NCBI RefSeq assembly: GCF_005116445.1
Contig: NZ_SWBQ01000001.1
Coordinates: 1,116,001-1,180,000 of the forward strand
Direction: 5' to 3'
Source: Pedobacter frigoris
GTDB lineage: Bacteria > Bacteroidota > Bacteroidia > Sphingobacteriales > Sphingobacteriaceae
Length of the DNA: 64,000 nt
The translations under genes were made by a program, and so were the position numbers. The notes under the pieces were generated by a model. The model did no database searches and was not told where the DNA came from. It saw only the letters and a list, made by a program, of their open reading frames with translations. Positions within the stretch are counted from its first letter, which is position 1. Every line of letters begins with the position of its first letter. Below, one piece after another: positions 28,205 to 37,477 of this stretch.

Positions 28205-28229
28205 TCCATTATTTTATAATTTAAAATAA

Positions 28230-29402
28230 ATGAAAATGAAGAAATTAACATACAATTCCAAACTTTCCGCCCTTGTGATGCTTTGCGCAGTCGTGATGGC
28301 GTTCAGTGCCTGTCAGAAAAGTACAACATTTAAAGATGTCATTCTGATCACAGGAACAGAGGAAAACAAACTCGTTAAGTTTACTGTAGAAGGCGTTCCT
28401 TCCAGTTATGCAGTTACTGCTACGGCCACAGATAAAGTACAAAGTGAAGTTAGCGTTTCTTTTGAGGTAGATACCACTCTGGTTGCTGCCTACAATGAAG
28501 AAATGTCGGCCAAGTATTTTGCGCTGCCAAAAGGAAGCTATGAAATGGTAGGCAGCAATGCGGTCATTAAGGCAGGAACTAACGTTTCAGATGCCGTTAC
28601 GGTCTACATCAGGTCTGTAGATAAATTTGTGGATGGAAGAACTTACATTCTTCCGGTAACCATTAAAAACGTAAGCGGTTCAATGTCCGTTCTGGAAGCA
28701 TCGCGTACCATTTACCTGAAAGTAGCCAGGGTGATAGATTTCAAATCCATTGACATCTCTAACCCTAATTTTTACCACCCATATGCATTTGCTCAGCCAG
28801 TAAACAATGTTACCAAGTTTACTTATGAGATTAAATGCTACATCAATGACTGGCATCCGGGAAGCAACCAGATCAGTCGTCTGAGCAATTGGGGGCCTGT
28901 TGATGAATCCTTGCCGAACCTTTTGCGTTTTGGTGAAGCGGGAAGTAAGATCAATCAGTTGCAGTGGGTATCTGCTGAAGGCAGTGTATTCTCTAAAACC
29001 GAATTTGCGACTAAGACGTGGTATACTATATCTTGTGTGTACGATGGCAGTACTTATAAAATGTACGTAAACGGCAAGTTTGATTCAGGTTTTGATGGCG
29101 CAGGCAAAGTGTATCAGTTGGGTGCATTGGAAATCGGAATGTCTTATTCGGGATATCAGACCGCCCAACGCTTTTTAGGCCGTGTAGCCGAAATCCGTTT
29201 CTGGGACCGACCGCTTTCCCCAACGGAAATTCAGGAAGGAATCTGCGGTGTAGACGTGGCGGCAAGTGGTCTGGTAGGTTACTGGAAGATGAATGAAGGT
29301 GAGGGAAATACTTTCTTTGACCGTACCGGAAACGGGCGTAATATGGTTTGGCCAAAGTCTACCATATGGAATTCAGATAGTTTTAATAAATGTGCGCAAT
29401 AA
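28230..29402 (+). CDS. DUF1735 and LamG-like domain lipoprotein, probable surface glycan-binding protein
   Basis: A 390-residue lipoprotein with Cys28 (FSAC). The N-terminal half carries a DUF1735-type fold (VDTTLVAAYNEEMSAKYFAL, then PKGSYEM and an ILPVTIKNVSG strand). The C-terminal half is a LamG/concanavalin-like jelly roll (LGALEIGMSYSG, FLGRVAEIRFWDRPLSPTEI, GLVGYWKMNEGEG). This pairing occurs in lipoproteins next to GH18 endoglycosidases in N-glycan loci. It has no catalytic motif and probably binds substrate at the surface. Start 28230 or the in-frame ATG at 28236 are equally good. Confidence 0.85.
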   Translation: MKMKKLTYNSKLSALVMLCAVVMAFSACQKSTTFKDVILITGTEENKLVKFTVEGVPSSYAVTATATDKVQSEVSVSFEVDTTLVAAYNEEMSAKYFALPKGSYEMVGSNAVIKAGTNVSDAVTVYIRSVDKFVDGRTYILPVTIKNVSGSMSVLEASRTIYLKVARVIDFKSIDISNPNFYHPYAFAQPVNNVTKFTYEIKCYINDWHPGSNQISRLSNWGPVDESLPNLLRFGEAGSKINQLQWVSAEGSVFSKTEFATKTWYTISCVYDGSTYKMYVNGKFDSGFDGAGKVYQLGALEIGMSYSGYQTAQRFLGRVAEIRFWDRPLSPTEIQEGICGVDVAASGLVGYWKMNEGEGNTFFDRTGNGRNMVWPKSTIWNSDSFNKCAQ

Positions 29403-29416
29403 AATTAGATAAGAAG

Positions 29417-30424
29417 ATGAAGAGCTCAAAAATTCTTAGAAATAAATATACAGCATTGTTTGTGCTTGCAGCAAGCATGTTTGTTTCCTGCAGCAAGGAA
29501 AAAACATTTGACTTCAATGGAGATAGCGTCAACCGGGTATATTTTAATATAGGCAGCTATACAGTTAAAAACTACAATGGCTATGCCTTTTCAATTAAAC
29601 ATACACCGATAGGTAGTGTTGGTGACGACATTAAAGCGGCATTTCCTGCCGGTATCACACAGGAAGCTCCTGAAAATGTGAAGGTTTCCTATGCAATAGA
29701 CAATTCCCTAATTCAAGCCTACAATGCTGAAAAAGGAACAAGCTATGTTGCTATTCCTGCTGGCATTCTGGACGTGAGTACAGCAGAGTTAACTATTCCT
29801 AAGGGAAGAATGAATTCAACGGATTCATTGAAAATCGCTGTGCCTAAAGAAAAAATGTCGCAGCTAACTGCCGCTGGTTATTTGGTTCCGCTAAAGATTA
29901 CGTCTGTAAATGGCGCCAAAAATACCGAGGTAAGTACCAATGCGAATACGGTTTATGTGGTGATTAGTACTAAACAGACCAATCTTTATGACGCGCCAGT
30001 GGCGGCAGATGTGACAGGTGCGTTAAATGCCGTTAGAACAGGGTGGACTGCAACACTTGATGCTACCTTAACTTCTGGTTCACTGCCGAATATGTTTGAT
30101 GCCGGAACAAATACCAGCTGGTACATAACACCGGCTAAAAGTGTGAATCTTGTGGTAAATATGAACGGTTCCATAACAGGAATAACAGCTGTTCGTTTCC
30201 ATACTTCCAGTACCAATTACTACCTGACCACAGCAAATGTATCTACAAGTGCAGATGGAGTGACCTGGGTTTCTCAAGGCACTGCATTGTTTTCTATAAT
30301 AAATGCTTACCAGTACATTAAATTCTATGCACCGGTAACGGCACGATATATAAAGCTTGAGGTTACGGGATGGAGAGCAGGATCAGCTAGGATCCAATTT
30401 ACTGATTTTAATATATACAGGTAA
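29417..30424 (+). CDS. DUF1735 and discoidin (F5/8 type C) domain lipoprotein
   Basis: A 335-residue lipoprotein with Cys25 (FVSC). Residues about 75-170 form a DUF1735-like domain (YAIDNSLIQAYNAEKGTSYV; YLVPLKITSVNGA). The C-terminal 140 residues look like a discoidin/F5-8C carbohydrate-binding module (WTATLDATLTSGSLPNMFDA, then TARYIKLEVTGWR at the end). It likely binds the same surface glycans as the preceding lipoprotein. The frame is open from an ATG at 29390 that overlaps the previous stop; the ATG at 29417 follows a GATAAGAAG ribosome site and starts the signal peptide. Last gene of the locus; a strong terminator follows. Confidence 0.85.
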   Translation: MKSSKILRNKYTALFVLAASMFVSCSKEKTFDFNGDSVNRVYFNIGSYTVKNYNGYAFSIKHTPIGSVGDDIKAAFPAGITQEAPENVKVSYAIDNSLIQAYNAEKGTSYVAIPAGILDVSTAELTIPKGRMNSTDSLKIAVPKEKMSQLTAAGYLVPLKITSVNGAKNTEVSTNANTVYVVISTKQTNLYDAPVAADVTGALNAVRTGWTATLDATLTSGSLPNMFDAGTNTSWYITPAKSVNLVVNMNGSITGITAVRFHTSSTNYYLTTANVSTSADGVTWVSQGTALFSIINAYQYIKFYAPVTARYIKLEVTGWRAGSARIQFTDFNIYR

Positions 30425-30442
30425 GGGATATCAGTTGATAAC

Positions 30443-30471
30443 AAAAAAGGCTGCCTTAGACAGCCTTTTTT
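30443..30471. terminator. Bidirectional terminator at the end of the glycan locus
   Basis: AAAAAAGGCTG, a seven-base loop, CAGCCTTTTTT. It ends the SusCD operon on the plus strand and the YdeI-like gene on the minus strand. Confidence 0.88.
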
Positions 30472-30478
30472 GTTAAGT

Positions 30479-31135
30479 TCATTTCATAGTCGGGTTTTTC
30501 TTGCCGGTCAACAGCATCTCCAGGGTTTTCTGCAATCTGTTCACGCGGGTGGCTTCTTGTTTTGCGGTTAGTATCCAGAGAACATATTCCTTTTTATGTG
30601 AATATGCCAGAGACTCGAAAAAAGCCGAAGCTTCCGGGTGCTGAAGAAATAACCTACCCAGGTCAGGAGGTACTGTTACCTTTTTATGCTCAACATCGAT
30701 AAATTCTGCAAACTCATTCTTCCTGATCTCATTATTTCCAACACCAGAAGTTTTTACACTGCCTTTGGGCTTAATTCTGATTCCTGTCCAGGTATCGTCA
30801 ATAGAAGCGGAAGCACATGGTGTTAAGTTGTATGCATCAAGCTCAATCCATTTCTCCATTTTCAAATCACTTACTATACCTGAACTTTTTTTAGGATAGG
30901 CAATCCAGACAATTGCCTTGTCCCTGATCTTCGGCCCCCATGCGGACAATTGCTGAGTCAGCTCCCGGCTGTCTTTTACGAATACCAATAGTCCATCAAA
31001 TAGCTCATGTGTTTGTTGAAGAATTTCAATTGAAGAACTGTCACCCAGTACATCAGCAACGTTATCTGGTTCGTTTACAAGCAGGATCTTGAATGCGGGT
31101 TTAAAATTCAGTTTTTTTAATAAAGGGTTCTCCAT
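30479..31135 (-). CDS. YdeI/OmpD-associated (OmdA) family protein with DUF3052-like N-terminus
   Basis: A 218-residue cytoplasmic protein. The N-terminal half (LNFKPAFKILLVNEPDN to AIVWIAYPKKSSG) fits the DUF3052-type domain. The C-terminal half (VTVPPDLGRLFLQHPEASAF to AKQEATRVNRLQKTLEML) is the OmdA/YdeI domain, described in some bacteria as affecting bacteriocin or peptide sensitivity. The actual role is unknown. The frame opens further to 31192, but MENPLLKKL at 31133-31135 is the natural start. It is divergent from the GH2 gene. Confidence 0.75.
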   Translation of the reverse strand: MENPLLKKLNFKPAFKILLVNEPDNVADVLGDSSSIEILQQTHELFDGLLVFVKDSRELTQQLSAWGPKIRDKAIVWIAYPKKSSGIVSDLKMEKWIELDAYNLTPCASASIDDTWTGIRIKPKGSVKTSGVGNNEIRKNEFAEFIDVEHKKVTVPPDLGRLFLQHPEASAFFESLAYSHKKEYVLWILTAKQEATRVNRLQKTLEMLLTGKKNPTMK

Positions 31136-31226
31136 AGTGGTTGATGATTTAGAAATCATAAGATTGTCCAGTAAAATAATTATTCTTTCCATTTTTTACG
31201 CAATACCTGATGATTAATTTTAGCCT

Positions 31227-34200
31227 ATGAATTTACGATCCGTTGCAGGTAAGCTTGCGAGCAGCTTACTACTATTTTTATTTTTCACAGGAAGTGCCTT
31301 TTCTCAGAAGCAAATCTCTTTGCAGGGAATGTGGAAATTCCGTTTAGACCAAGATAAGCAATTTGATGCTGCTGTAAAACTGCCGGGAACAACAGACCAG
31401 GCACAAAAAGGAACTAAGACCTCAGGTCCGGATTACGGAATCCTTTCCCGGGCATATAAATATGTTGGTCCGGCCTGGTACAGTCGCGAGATCAATGTTC
31501 CTGCCGGATGGAAAGGTAAAGACATCCAATTGTTTTTGGAACGGGTGATGTGGGAGTCGCAGGTTTTTGTTGACGATAAACCAATAGGGACACAGGACGC
31601 GCTCGCCGTGCCTCATGTCCATTTGCTGGGTAAACTAACACCAGGCAAGCACAAACTTACCTTGCGTATTAATAATGATCTGATCTATAACATAGGCGAT
31701 AAGGGCCACGTATATACAGAATATACCCAAAGCATCTGGAATGGAGTGGTAGGCAAGATAGAACTTCAGGTACGTGAAAATACCCGAATAGAAAACTTAC
31801 AGGTATACCCTGATGCCAAAAGTAAAATAGTTAAGCTGAAGCTTAAAGTTGCGAATGCAGCACCGACAAACGTCAATTATGCGATTACAGATTTACAGAC
31901 CGGCAAAAACGTATTTAAAAAGCAGCTTCAACTTACCGGCCAACAAGCGCAGGATCAAACTTTAAATCTGGATTTCCCGATTAAGCTGTGGGACGAATTT
32001 ACGCCCAACCGTTACCGGATTTCGGCAACACTGCAAAATAGCGATGCGGTATCTTCTGATTTCGGCTTCAGAAATATCTCCCATACCAGTTCGAAGATCA
32101 TGATCAATGACGCGCCGGTATTTATGCGTGGCAACCTGGATTGTGTACATTTTCCACTTACCGGCTATCCGCCATGCGATGTTGCCGAATGGGAACGCAT
32201 ATTTAAAATCTATAAATCTTATGGACTCAACCATGTGAGGTTCCATTCATGGTGCCCGCCGGAGGAGGCTTTTGAAGCTGCCGATAAATTGGGTATATAT
32301 ATTCAGGCAGAAACTATATGGATCGACTGGTGGATGACTAGTCCGCCGAAAGACAGGCCCGACATGCTTACAAAAGGGCTTCCTGAAGGGTTGGGTAAAA
32401 ATCCTTCTGCCGATAAATTCGTACAGGCAGAATTACAGCGCATACTGGATGCCTATGGAAATCACCCTTCATTTACCATGCTTTGCATCGGTAATGAACT
32501 TGGGAATTCAGATTTCGACGTGATGCAAGAGTGGATCAAAAAGCTTAAAAATGGCGATAACAGACGCTTATACGCTGTTTCAACTGCAAGAAAGATCATG
32601 CCTGTAGATGATTTCAGCGTTACACATAACATTCCCGGCATTGGTGGTACCTATGGACTACAGGGCGCTAAAACAGATTACGACCTGGAAAAAAACTATT
32701 CCAGAAGTACCATTCCGATCATTGCCCATGAAGTAGGTCAGTTTCCGGTATATCCATTGTGGTCGGAAATCAATAAATATACTGGAGTCCTAAAAGCAAG
32801 GAATCTGGAGCAATGCAGACAGTCGGCAATAAGCAACGGCATACTGAACCGTGATGTAGATTTTCACAACGCCAGCGGGGCATTGCAAAAAGTTCTGTAT
32901 AAAGGATTCATTGAAAACTTCTACAGAACACCTTCATGTGCCGGTTTTGAAATGCTGAGTATGCAGGATTATCAAGGTCAAGGCGAGGCACTGGTAGGCT
33001 GGCTTGATGCTTTTTATGATGATAAAGGGACAACATCAGCAGCGTATTTCAAACAATACAACAACCATGTAGTGCCTCTGGCAAGATTCAAAAACTTTGT
33101 TTGGCAGAATACGGAAACCTTCAGCGCCAAATTACAGGTAACCAATTATGGTGCAAAGGATTTGACGAATGCTGTGAAATGGGAACTTGTGGATGGCAAA
33201 AAGCAGATTCTGGCACAAGGAACCACGGCGCCTGTTTTAATAAAAAGAGGAGAGGTTAAGGATATAGAAGAGATAAAAGCGTCTCTTGCTAATATCAACC
33301 AAGCACAATCACTGACTTTGAAAGTGAGCCTGCCAGGTACGGCATACCACAACGATTGGTCACTTTGGGTTTATCCTGCACAGTTACCTGTAGCGCCTGT
33401 TTCAGCCGTTACAGAAACAGATAAGCTGGATGATGCAACGCTGGATGCCTTAGAAAAAGGAGGTACTGTATTGGTTTATGCAGCAAAACTGGGTAAGCCT
33501 GAAGCTTTCAGGACGATATTTTTCTCACCTTTATTTTGGTCTAATGTATTCTTTCCTGGACAGGAAAACACTACCCTGGGCTCTGTTATAGACGCTAAAC
33601 ATGCTGCTCTTCGCGATTTCCCGACAGACACATATTCGGATTGGCAGTGGGAATCCATCAGCCGGGGCAGGTCATTTAAACTGGCAGACTGGCCGGCAGA
33701 AATGCAGCCGATTATACAACCAATCAGTGATTTTCACATTAATGAGAAGCTGGGTTCTTTGATGGAGTGCCGCGTAGGTAAAGGACGTTTGCTGATTTGC
33801 GGATATGATATAGCTGATAGTAAAAATCCTGTTGGAAAGCAACTTAAATATAGTCTGTTAAAGTATTTAAACAGCAACGAATTTAATCCAAAGGTACAGA
33901 TTGATACTGCCATGCTTAGGAAAACTTTTCCGTTGATCAAACAGGCAGAAAGCAAAATCCCGGTTCCCGCGGAATTTGAAAATGCTTTGTTGTATGTAAA
34001 AGCCGGAAGCAATGTGCCAAAGGAGGGCGGACAATACAATTATAACAGAAGGAGCGATGCATCGGTATTAACCCGCAATACGAAATTTAACACTAAAGGG
34101 GTAGAGGCTGTATGGCGCTGGGACAATAATGCCGCATGGTTTGGTAAATCTATGGAGATCGAGATCAATCCACCGCAGGGAGTGATTGGAGAACTTTACA

Positions 34201-34415
34201 TTCACTTTGCCGACTGGAACAATGAATCAAGAGACGCAGCTATCTGGTTAGAAGGCAGAGAGTTTACTACCGGAAAGCTCGATAAAACCGGTAAGTGGAT
34301 AAAACTATTTGTGATGCGTGAAGATACGAATGATGGTAAACTGATCCTTCGTGTGAATTCCCTTGCAGGTAGTAATGCAATGATTGATGAACTCGTATTG
34401 GTAGAAAAGAAATAG
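31227..34415 (+). CDS. GH2 family beta-glycosidase
   Basis: A 1062-residue secreted enzyme with a signal peptide ending GSAFSQ. The N-terminal sugar-binding jelly roll (LQGMWKFRLD; AWYSREINVPAGWKGKDI), an immunoglobulin-like domain and the (beta/alpha)8 barrel follow in GH2 order. The acid/base is Glu424 in GNELGN and the likely nucleophile Glu502 in AHEVGQ. An extra C-terminal part of about 400 residues ends with a jelly-roll-like segment (MEIEINPPQGVIGELYIHF). Beta-galactosidase, beta-glucuronidase and beta-mannosidase all occur in the family, so specificity is open; galK and galM nearby hint at galactosides. A weak TAATTTTA promoter sits only five bases before the ATG. Confidence 0.88.
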   Translation: MNLRSVAGKLASSLLLFLFFTGSAFSQKQISLQGMWKFRLDQDKQFDAAVKLPGTTDQAQKGTKTSGPDYGILSRAYKYVGPAWYSREINVPAGWKGKDIQLFLERVMWESQVFVDDKPIGTQDALAVPHVHLLGKLTPGKHKLTLRINNDLIYNIGDKGHVYTEYTQSIWNGVVGKIELQVRENTRIENLQVYPDAKSKIVKLKLKVANAAPTNVNYAITDLQTGKNVFKKQLQLTGQQAQDQTLNLDFPIKLWDEFTPNRYRISATLQNSDAVSSDFGFRNISHTSSKIMINDAPVFMRGNLDCVHFPLTGYPPCDVAEWERIFKIYKSYGLNHVRFHSWCPPEEAFEAADKLGIYIQAETIWIDWWMTSPPKDRPDMLTKGLPEGLGKNPSADKFVQAELQRILDAYGNHPSFTMLCIGNELGNSDFDVMQEWIKKLKNGDNRRLYAVSTARKIMPVDDFSVTHNIPGIGGTYGLQGAKTDYDLEKNYSRSTIPIIAHEVGQFPVYPLWSEINKYTGVLKARNLEQCRQSAISNGILNRDVDFHNASGALQKVLYKGFIENFYRTPSCAGFEMLSMQDYQGQGEALVGWLDAFYDDKGTTSAAYFKQYNNHVVPLARFKNFVWQNTETFSAKLQVTNYGAKDLTNAVKWELVDGKKQILAQGTTAPVLIKRGEVKDIEEIKASLANINQAQSLTLKVSLPGTAYHNDWSLWVYPAQLPVAPVSAVTETDKLDDATLDALEKGGTVLVYAAKLGKPEAFRTIFFSPLFWSNVFFPGQENTTLGSVIDAKHAALRDFPTDTYSDWQWESISRGRSFKLADWPAEMQPIIQPISDFHINEKLGSLMECRVGKGRLLICGYDIADSKNPVGKQLKYSLLKYLNSNEFNPKVQIDTAMLRKTFPLIKQAESKIPVPAEFENALLYVKAGSNVPKEGGQYNYNRRSDASVLTRNTKFNTKGVEAVWRWDNNAAWFGKSMEIEINPPQGVIGELYIHFADWNNESRDAAIWLEGREFTTGKLDKTGKWIKLFVMREDTNDGKLILRVNSLAGSNAMIDELVLVEKK

Positions 34416-34946
34416 TTACAACCTCAGTTTCGCAAAGAAATCCCACAAGACTATACCGGCAGAAATCGTGATATTAAACGAATGCTTGGTGCCGAATTGT
34501 GGGATTTCTATGCATTCGTCTATTTGCTTCATCACCTCATCGGCCACGCCATTTACCTCATTACCAAATATCAGAGCGTATTTTTTATTCTTAGCAGGCT
34601 CAAAAGTGTTCAGCATGGCACTGCCCGAGGCCTGTTCTATAGCGATGATCTCATAACCATCATTTCTCAACGAAACCACTGCATCAGACGTAGTCTCAAA
34701 ATGCTGCCAGGATACAGATTGGGTAGCACCTAAAGCCGTTTTCTCGATCTCACGGTGAGGTGGTTGTGCGGTAATGCCGCATAAGCAGATGCCTTCAACC
34801 GAAAACCCATCACTGGTGCGGAATATAGATCCGATATTGTGCATGCTGCGCACATTGTCCAATACGACAACGACCGGAAGTTTTTCCTGCTCTTTAAATT
34901 CCGCTATACTAACGCGGTTGAGTTCATCTAATTTTAATTTCTGCAT
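34416..34946 (-). CDS. SPOUT-class RNA 2'-O-methyltransferase, TrmH/SpoU family
   Basis: A 176-residue methyltransferase. Motif 1 is NIGSIFRTSDGF, motif 2 ALIFGNEVNGV and motif 3 IPQFGTKHSFNITISAGI, the three SpoU motifs forming the trefoil knot and AdoMet site. It would methylate a ribose in tRNA or rRNA; target not deducible. The stop codon abuts the GH2 stop codon (convergent, zero spacing). Three phased AACTAT repeats lie upstream at 34965-34994. Confidence 0.88.
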   Translation of the reverse strand: MQKLKLDELNRVSIAEFKEQEKLPVVVVLDNVRSMHNIGSIFRTSDGFSVEGICLCGITAQPPHREIEKTALGATQSVSWQHFETTSDAVVSLRNDGYEIIAIEQASGSAMLNTFEPAKNKKYALIFGNEVNGVADEVMKQIDECIEIPQFGTKHSFNITISAGIVLWDFFAKLRL

Positions 34947-34964
34947 GTTATTTTGTTCCTAGCA

Positions 34965-34994
34965 ATAGTTGGTACTATAGTTTGCACGATAGTT
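34965..34994. repeat. Three ATAGTT hexamers with exact 12-base period
   Basis: ATAGTT occurs at 34965, 34977 and 34989, 19 to 48 bases upstream of the methyltransferase start (minus strand: AACTAT). This may be a phased protein-binding site or chance in A/T-rich DNA. Confidence 0.45.
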
Positions 34995-35090
34995 AACAGT
35001 ACCTTTTTAAAGGCCTTTCAGTCCGCAAAGTTATTATTTAAATTTTTGAAGCGCTATCACCAATAAAAATTCTTAAAGAAATGCTACCAA

Positions 35091-36242
35091 TTAAATTCTG
35101 GACGAACCATTGCCAATCTCGCTAATGTAAATCGCGGCAGGATAACCAATACGCTCCACATAGTAATCTGTAAGTTGCTTCGCAAAGTCTTCTTCCTGTC
35201 CTTTTTTAAGCAAGGCAATAGCGCAGCCGCCAAAACCAGCGCCTGTCATTCGTGCTCCAATCACATGCTCATAATCCTTGCAAAAATCAACCACGGCATC
35301 CAATTCGGCACCGGTAACTTCATAAAGATCCTTTAGAGACTGGTGGGAAGCATACATCAGACGACCGAATTCGGTTAAATTTCCTTCATTTAAAGCTTTT
35401 GCAGCATGATTTACTCTGTCATTCTCTTTAATCACGTGAGTAGCCCTTCTTAATACCGATTCATCGGTAATCAGATGACTATGCAGGGCAAACTTCTCAG
35501 CATTTAGTTCACATAGATTATGCAGCTTAATCTCCTGATTTAGTTGAGCTAAAGCAGTCTGACATTCAGCAACCCTTTCATTGTATTTAGACTCAGCCAG
35601 CTTACGTGGCTTATTCGTATTGATGATGGCCAGGGAATAATCTCCCAGGTTACAATCCACTATTTTATACTTTAAATTATCACAGTTGAGTACGATGGCT
35701 TTGTCAGTCTCACCGAATGCTACTGCAAACTGGTCCATGATGCCACAGTTTACCCCAATAAACTCATTTTCTACTTTCTGAGCAAGCAAGGGAAGCTCAA
35801 TTTTTTCATAACCTAACTTGAAATAATCATTTAATGCATAAGCCATTGCAACTTCTATAGAGGCAGAAGAGGATAGCCCAGAACCAATAGGAATATTACC
35901 ATAGAACAACAGGTCCAGCCCGGTAGGCAAGGTATGTTTCTTTAATATCTCATTGAAAACACCCAGCGGATAATTGAACCATTCCGGACCAGTCTTTTCG
36001 TAAGCAGATTTCAGTTCAATAGTCGCTTCTTCCTCAAAATTTATACTTTTAAACCTGATTACATTATCGTTATTCGGAGCCATAAGCAACCATGTTCCTA
36101 AAGTAACCGCACAAGGCATCACCAAACCTCCGTTATAATCAATATGCTCACCGATTAAATTTACACGACCCGGGGTAAAATAATGCGCAGTAGGTTCTTG
36201 TCCGTATTTCTCTAAGAATTTATTGGTTAATTCCGCTTTCAT
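35091..36242 (-). CDS. galK: Galactokinase
   Basis: A 383-residue GHMP kinase. The galactokinase signature GRVNLIGEHIDYNGG is at about residues 26-40, the ATP-binding PIGSGLSSSASIEVA near 120, and the C-terminal MTGAGFGGCAIALL motif near 335. It phosphorylates alpha-D-galactose at C1, the first Leloir step. It is divergently transcribed from the aldose 1-epimerase gene across a 163-base region with a promoter and a palindrome. galT and galE are not in the window. Confidence 0.96.
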   Translation of the reverse strand: MKAELTNKFLEKYGQEPTAHYFTPGRVNLIGEHIDYNGGLVMPCAVTLGTWLLMAPNNDNVIRFKSINFEEEATIELKSAYEKTGPEWFNYPLGVFNEILKKHTLPTGLDLLFYGNIPIGSGLSSSASIEVAMAYALNDYFKLGYEKIELPLLAQKVENEFIGVNCGIMDQFAVAFGETDKAIVLNCDNLKYKIVDCNLGDYSLAIINTNKPRKLAESKYNERVAECQTALAQLNQEIKLHNLCELNAEKFALHSHLITDESVLRRATHVIKENDRVNHAAKALNEGNLTEFGRLMYASHQSLKDLYEVTGAELDAVVDFCKDYEHVIGARMTGAGFGGCAIALLKKGQEEDFAKQLTDYYVERIGYPAAIYISEIGNGSSRI

Positions 36243-36257
36243 TGTAATATTTTAAAT

Positions 36258-36300
36258 TATTGTTTAGTTTTATTAAAAGTATTGATACTATTGTTTAGTT
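36258..36300. promoter_or_regulatory. Palindrome and flanking direct repeats in the galK/galM control region
   Basis: AGTAT-TG-ATACT (36278-36289) is a perfect 12-base palindrome that overlaps the galK -7 element. TATTGTTTAGTT is repeated at 36258-36269 and 36289-36300, start-to-start distance 31 bases, close to three helical turns. This looks like an operator for a regulator of the divergent galK and galM genes; no regulator gene is adjacent. Confidence 0.45.
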
Positions 36301-36304
36301 GCAA
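36274..36304 (-). promoter_or_regulatory. galK promoter
   Basis: On the minus strand, TTG (complement of 36302-36304), 20 bases, then TACTTTTA (36274-36281), seven of eight matches to TAnnTTTG. The galK ATG follows about 30 bases later. Confidence 0.5.
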
Positions 36305-36405
36305 TCTATCGGTTCTAAATATACAATTATGAACTGAATCCCATAATGTAAAAAGTACACTAACATATAATTTTAGAACAAATATTACATTTTATATAAA
36401 CACGA

Positions 36406-37443
36406 ATGAACACAAAGCTAGTTAAGACAGGTAAAGTTATAGATGGCAAGGAAATATTAGGCATAGAGCTGACCAATACAAAAGGATCTTATGTAAAAAT
36501 ATACAATTACGGCGCCATCATCAGTAAATTTATAGTAACGAATAAACTTGGCGAAAAGCAGGATATCGTTTTGGGTTTTGATGAATTTGACCAGTACATT
36601 AGTGATGGATACCTAGCTAACTATCCTTATTTTGGCGCCATTATAGGCAGATACGCTAACCGCATTAAGAACGGACGATTTACCATAGACGGACAGGTGC
36701 ACCAGCTTTCACAGGCAAAAGGAGGTGATTGTTTGCATGGCGGAGATACAGGTTACGACAAGAGGGTATGGGATGTATTATCGACCATAGATCCAAGTGT
36801 AACCCTTAGATATGTTAGTCCGGCAGGAGAAGAGCACTTTCCTGGTAACCTAACGACCGAACTTACTTTTAAGCTTACTGATGAAGATGAATTGATACTT
36901 GACTTCAAGGCGGTCACTGATGAACCAACTGCAATAAATCTTACCCACCACAGTTATTTTAATTTGTCTCCCGAAGGCGGATCCATCGCCAATCATCACC
37001 ACAGAATGCCGGCCAGCAATTACCTGGAACAGGACGATAATTACGTAGTAACTGGTAAACTGATCGCGGTAGAGGGAACCAAACATGATTTTCTTGGCGG
37101 TAAACCGATAGGTCAGGATTGGGACCCTGAAGAAGGTTATGATCAGACCTATGTACTTGATAAAGAATATCGTGAGTTTACCCTGGCATCTGAAACAACA
37201 GAGTCTGCCAGCGGCTTAAAACTATCTGTATACACCACAGAACCTGTAGCACATTTCTATACAGCTAAGTATCTGAATCTGAAACATGGTAAAGGAGGTC
37301 GCAACTATGGCCCTTACAATGCTTTCTGCGTGGAAACCCAGCATCATCCAAATGGGATCAATATCCCTTCATTTCCAAGTACAGTGTTGAGACCAGGGGA
37401 GACTTATAGTCAGACCACGATTTATAAAGTAGAGCACCAGTAA
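36406..37443 (+). CDS. galM: Aldose 1-epimerase (mutarotase)
   Basis: A 345-residue GalM-family protein. Characteristic blocks are GAIIGRYANRIKNGRF, the HGGDTGYDKRVWDV region, the catalytic histidine in NLTHHSYFNLS, and the C-terminal FCVETQHHPNGINIPSFPST with the general-base glutamate. It interconverts beta- and alpha-galactose, giving GalK its alpha substrate. No signal peptide, so cytoplasmic. Divergent from galK. Confidence 0.94.
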   Translation: MNTKLVKTGKVIDGKEILGIELTNTKGSYVKIYNYGAIISKFIVTNKLGEKQDIVLGFDEFDQYISDGYLANYPYFGAIIGRYANRIKNGRFTIDGQVHQLSQAKGGDCLHGGDTGYDKRVWDVLSTIDPSVTLRYVSPAGEEHFPGNLTTELTFKLTDEDELILDFKAVTDEPTAINLTHHSYFNLSPEGGSIANHHHRMPASNYLEQDDNYVVTGKLIAVEGTKHDFLGGKPIGQDWDPEEGYDQTYVLDKEYREFTLASETTESASGLKLSVYTTEPVAHFYTAKYLNLKHGKGGRNYGPYNAFCVETQHHPNGINIPSFPSTVLRPGETYSQTTIYKVEHQ

Positions 37444-37477
37444 GGCTTTATAAAGTATTTTTGTTATAAATAAATAG

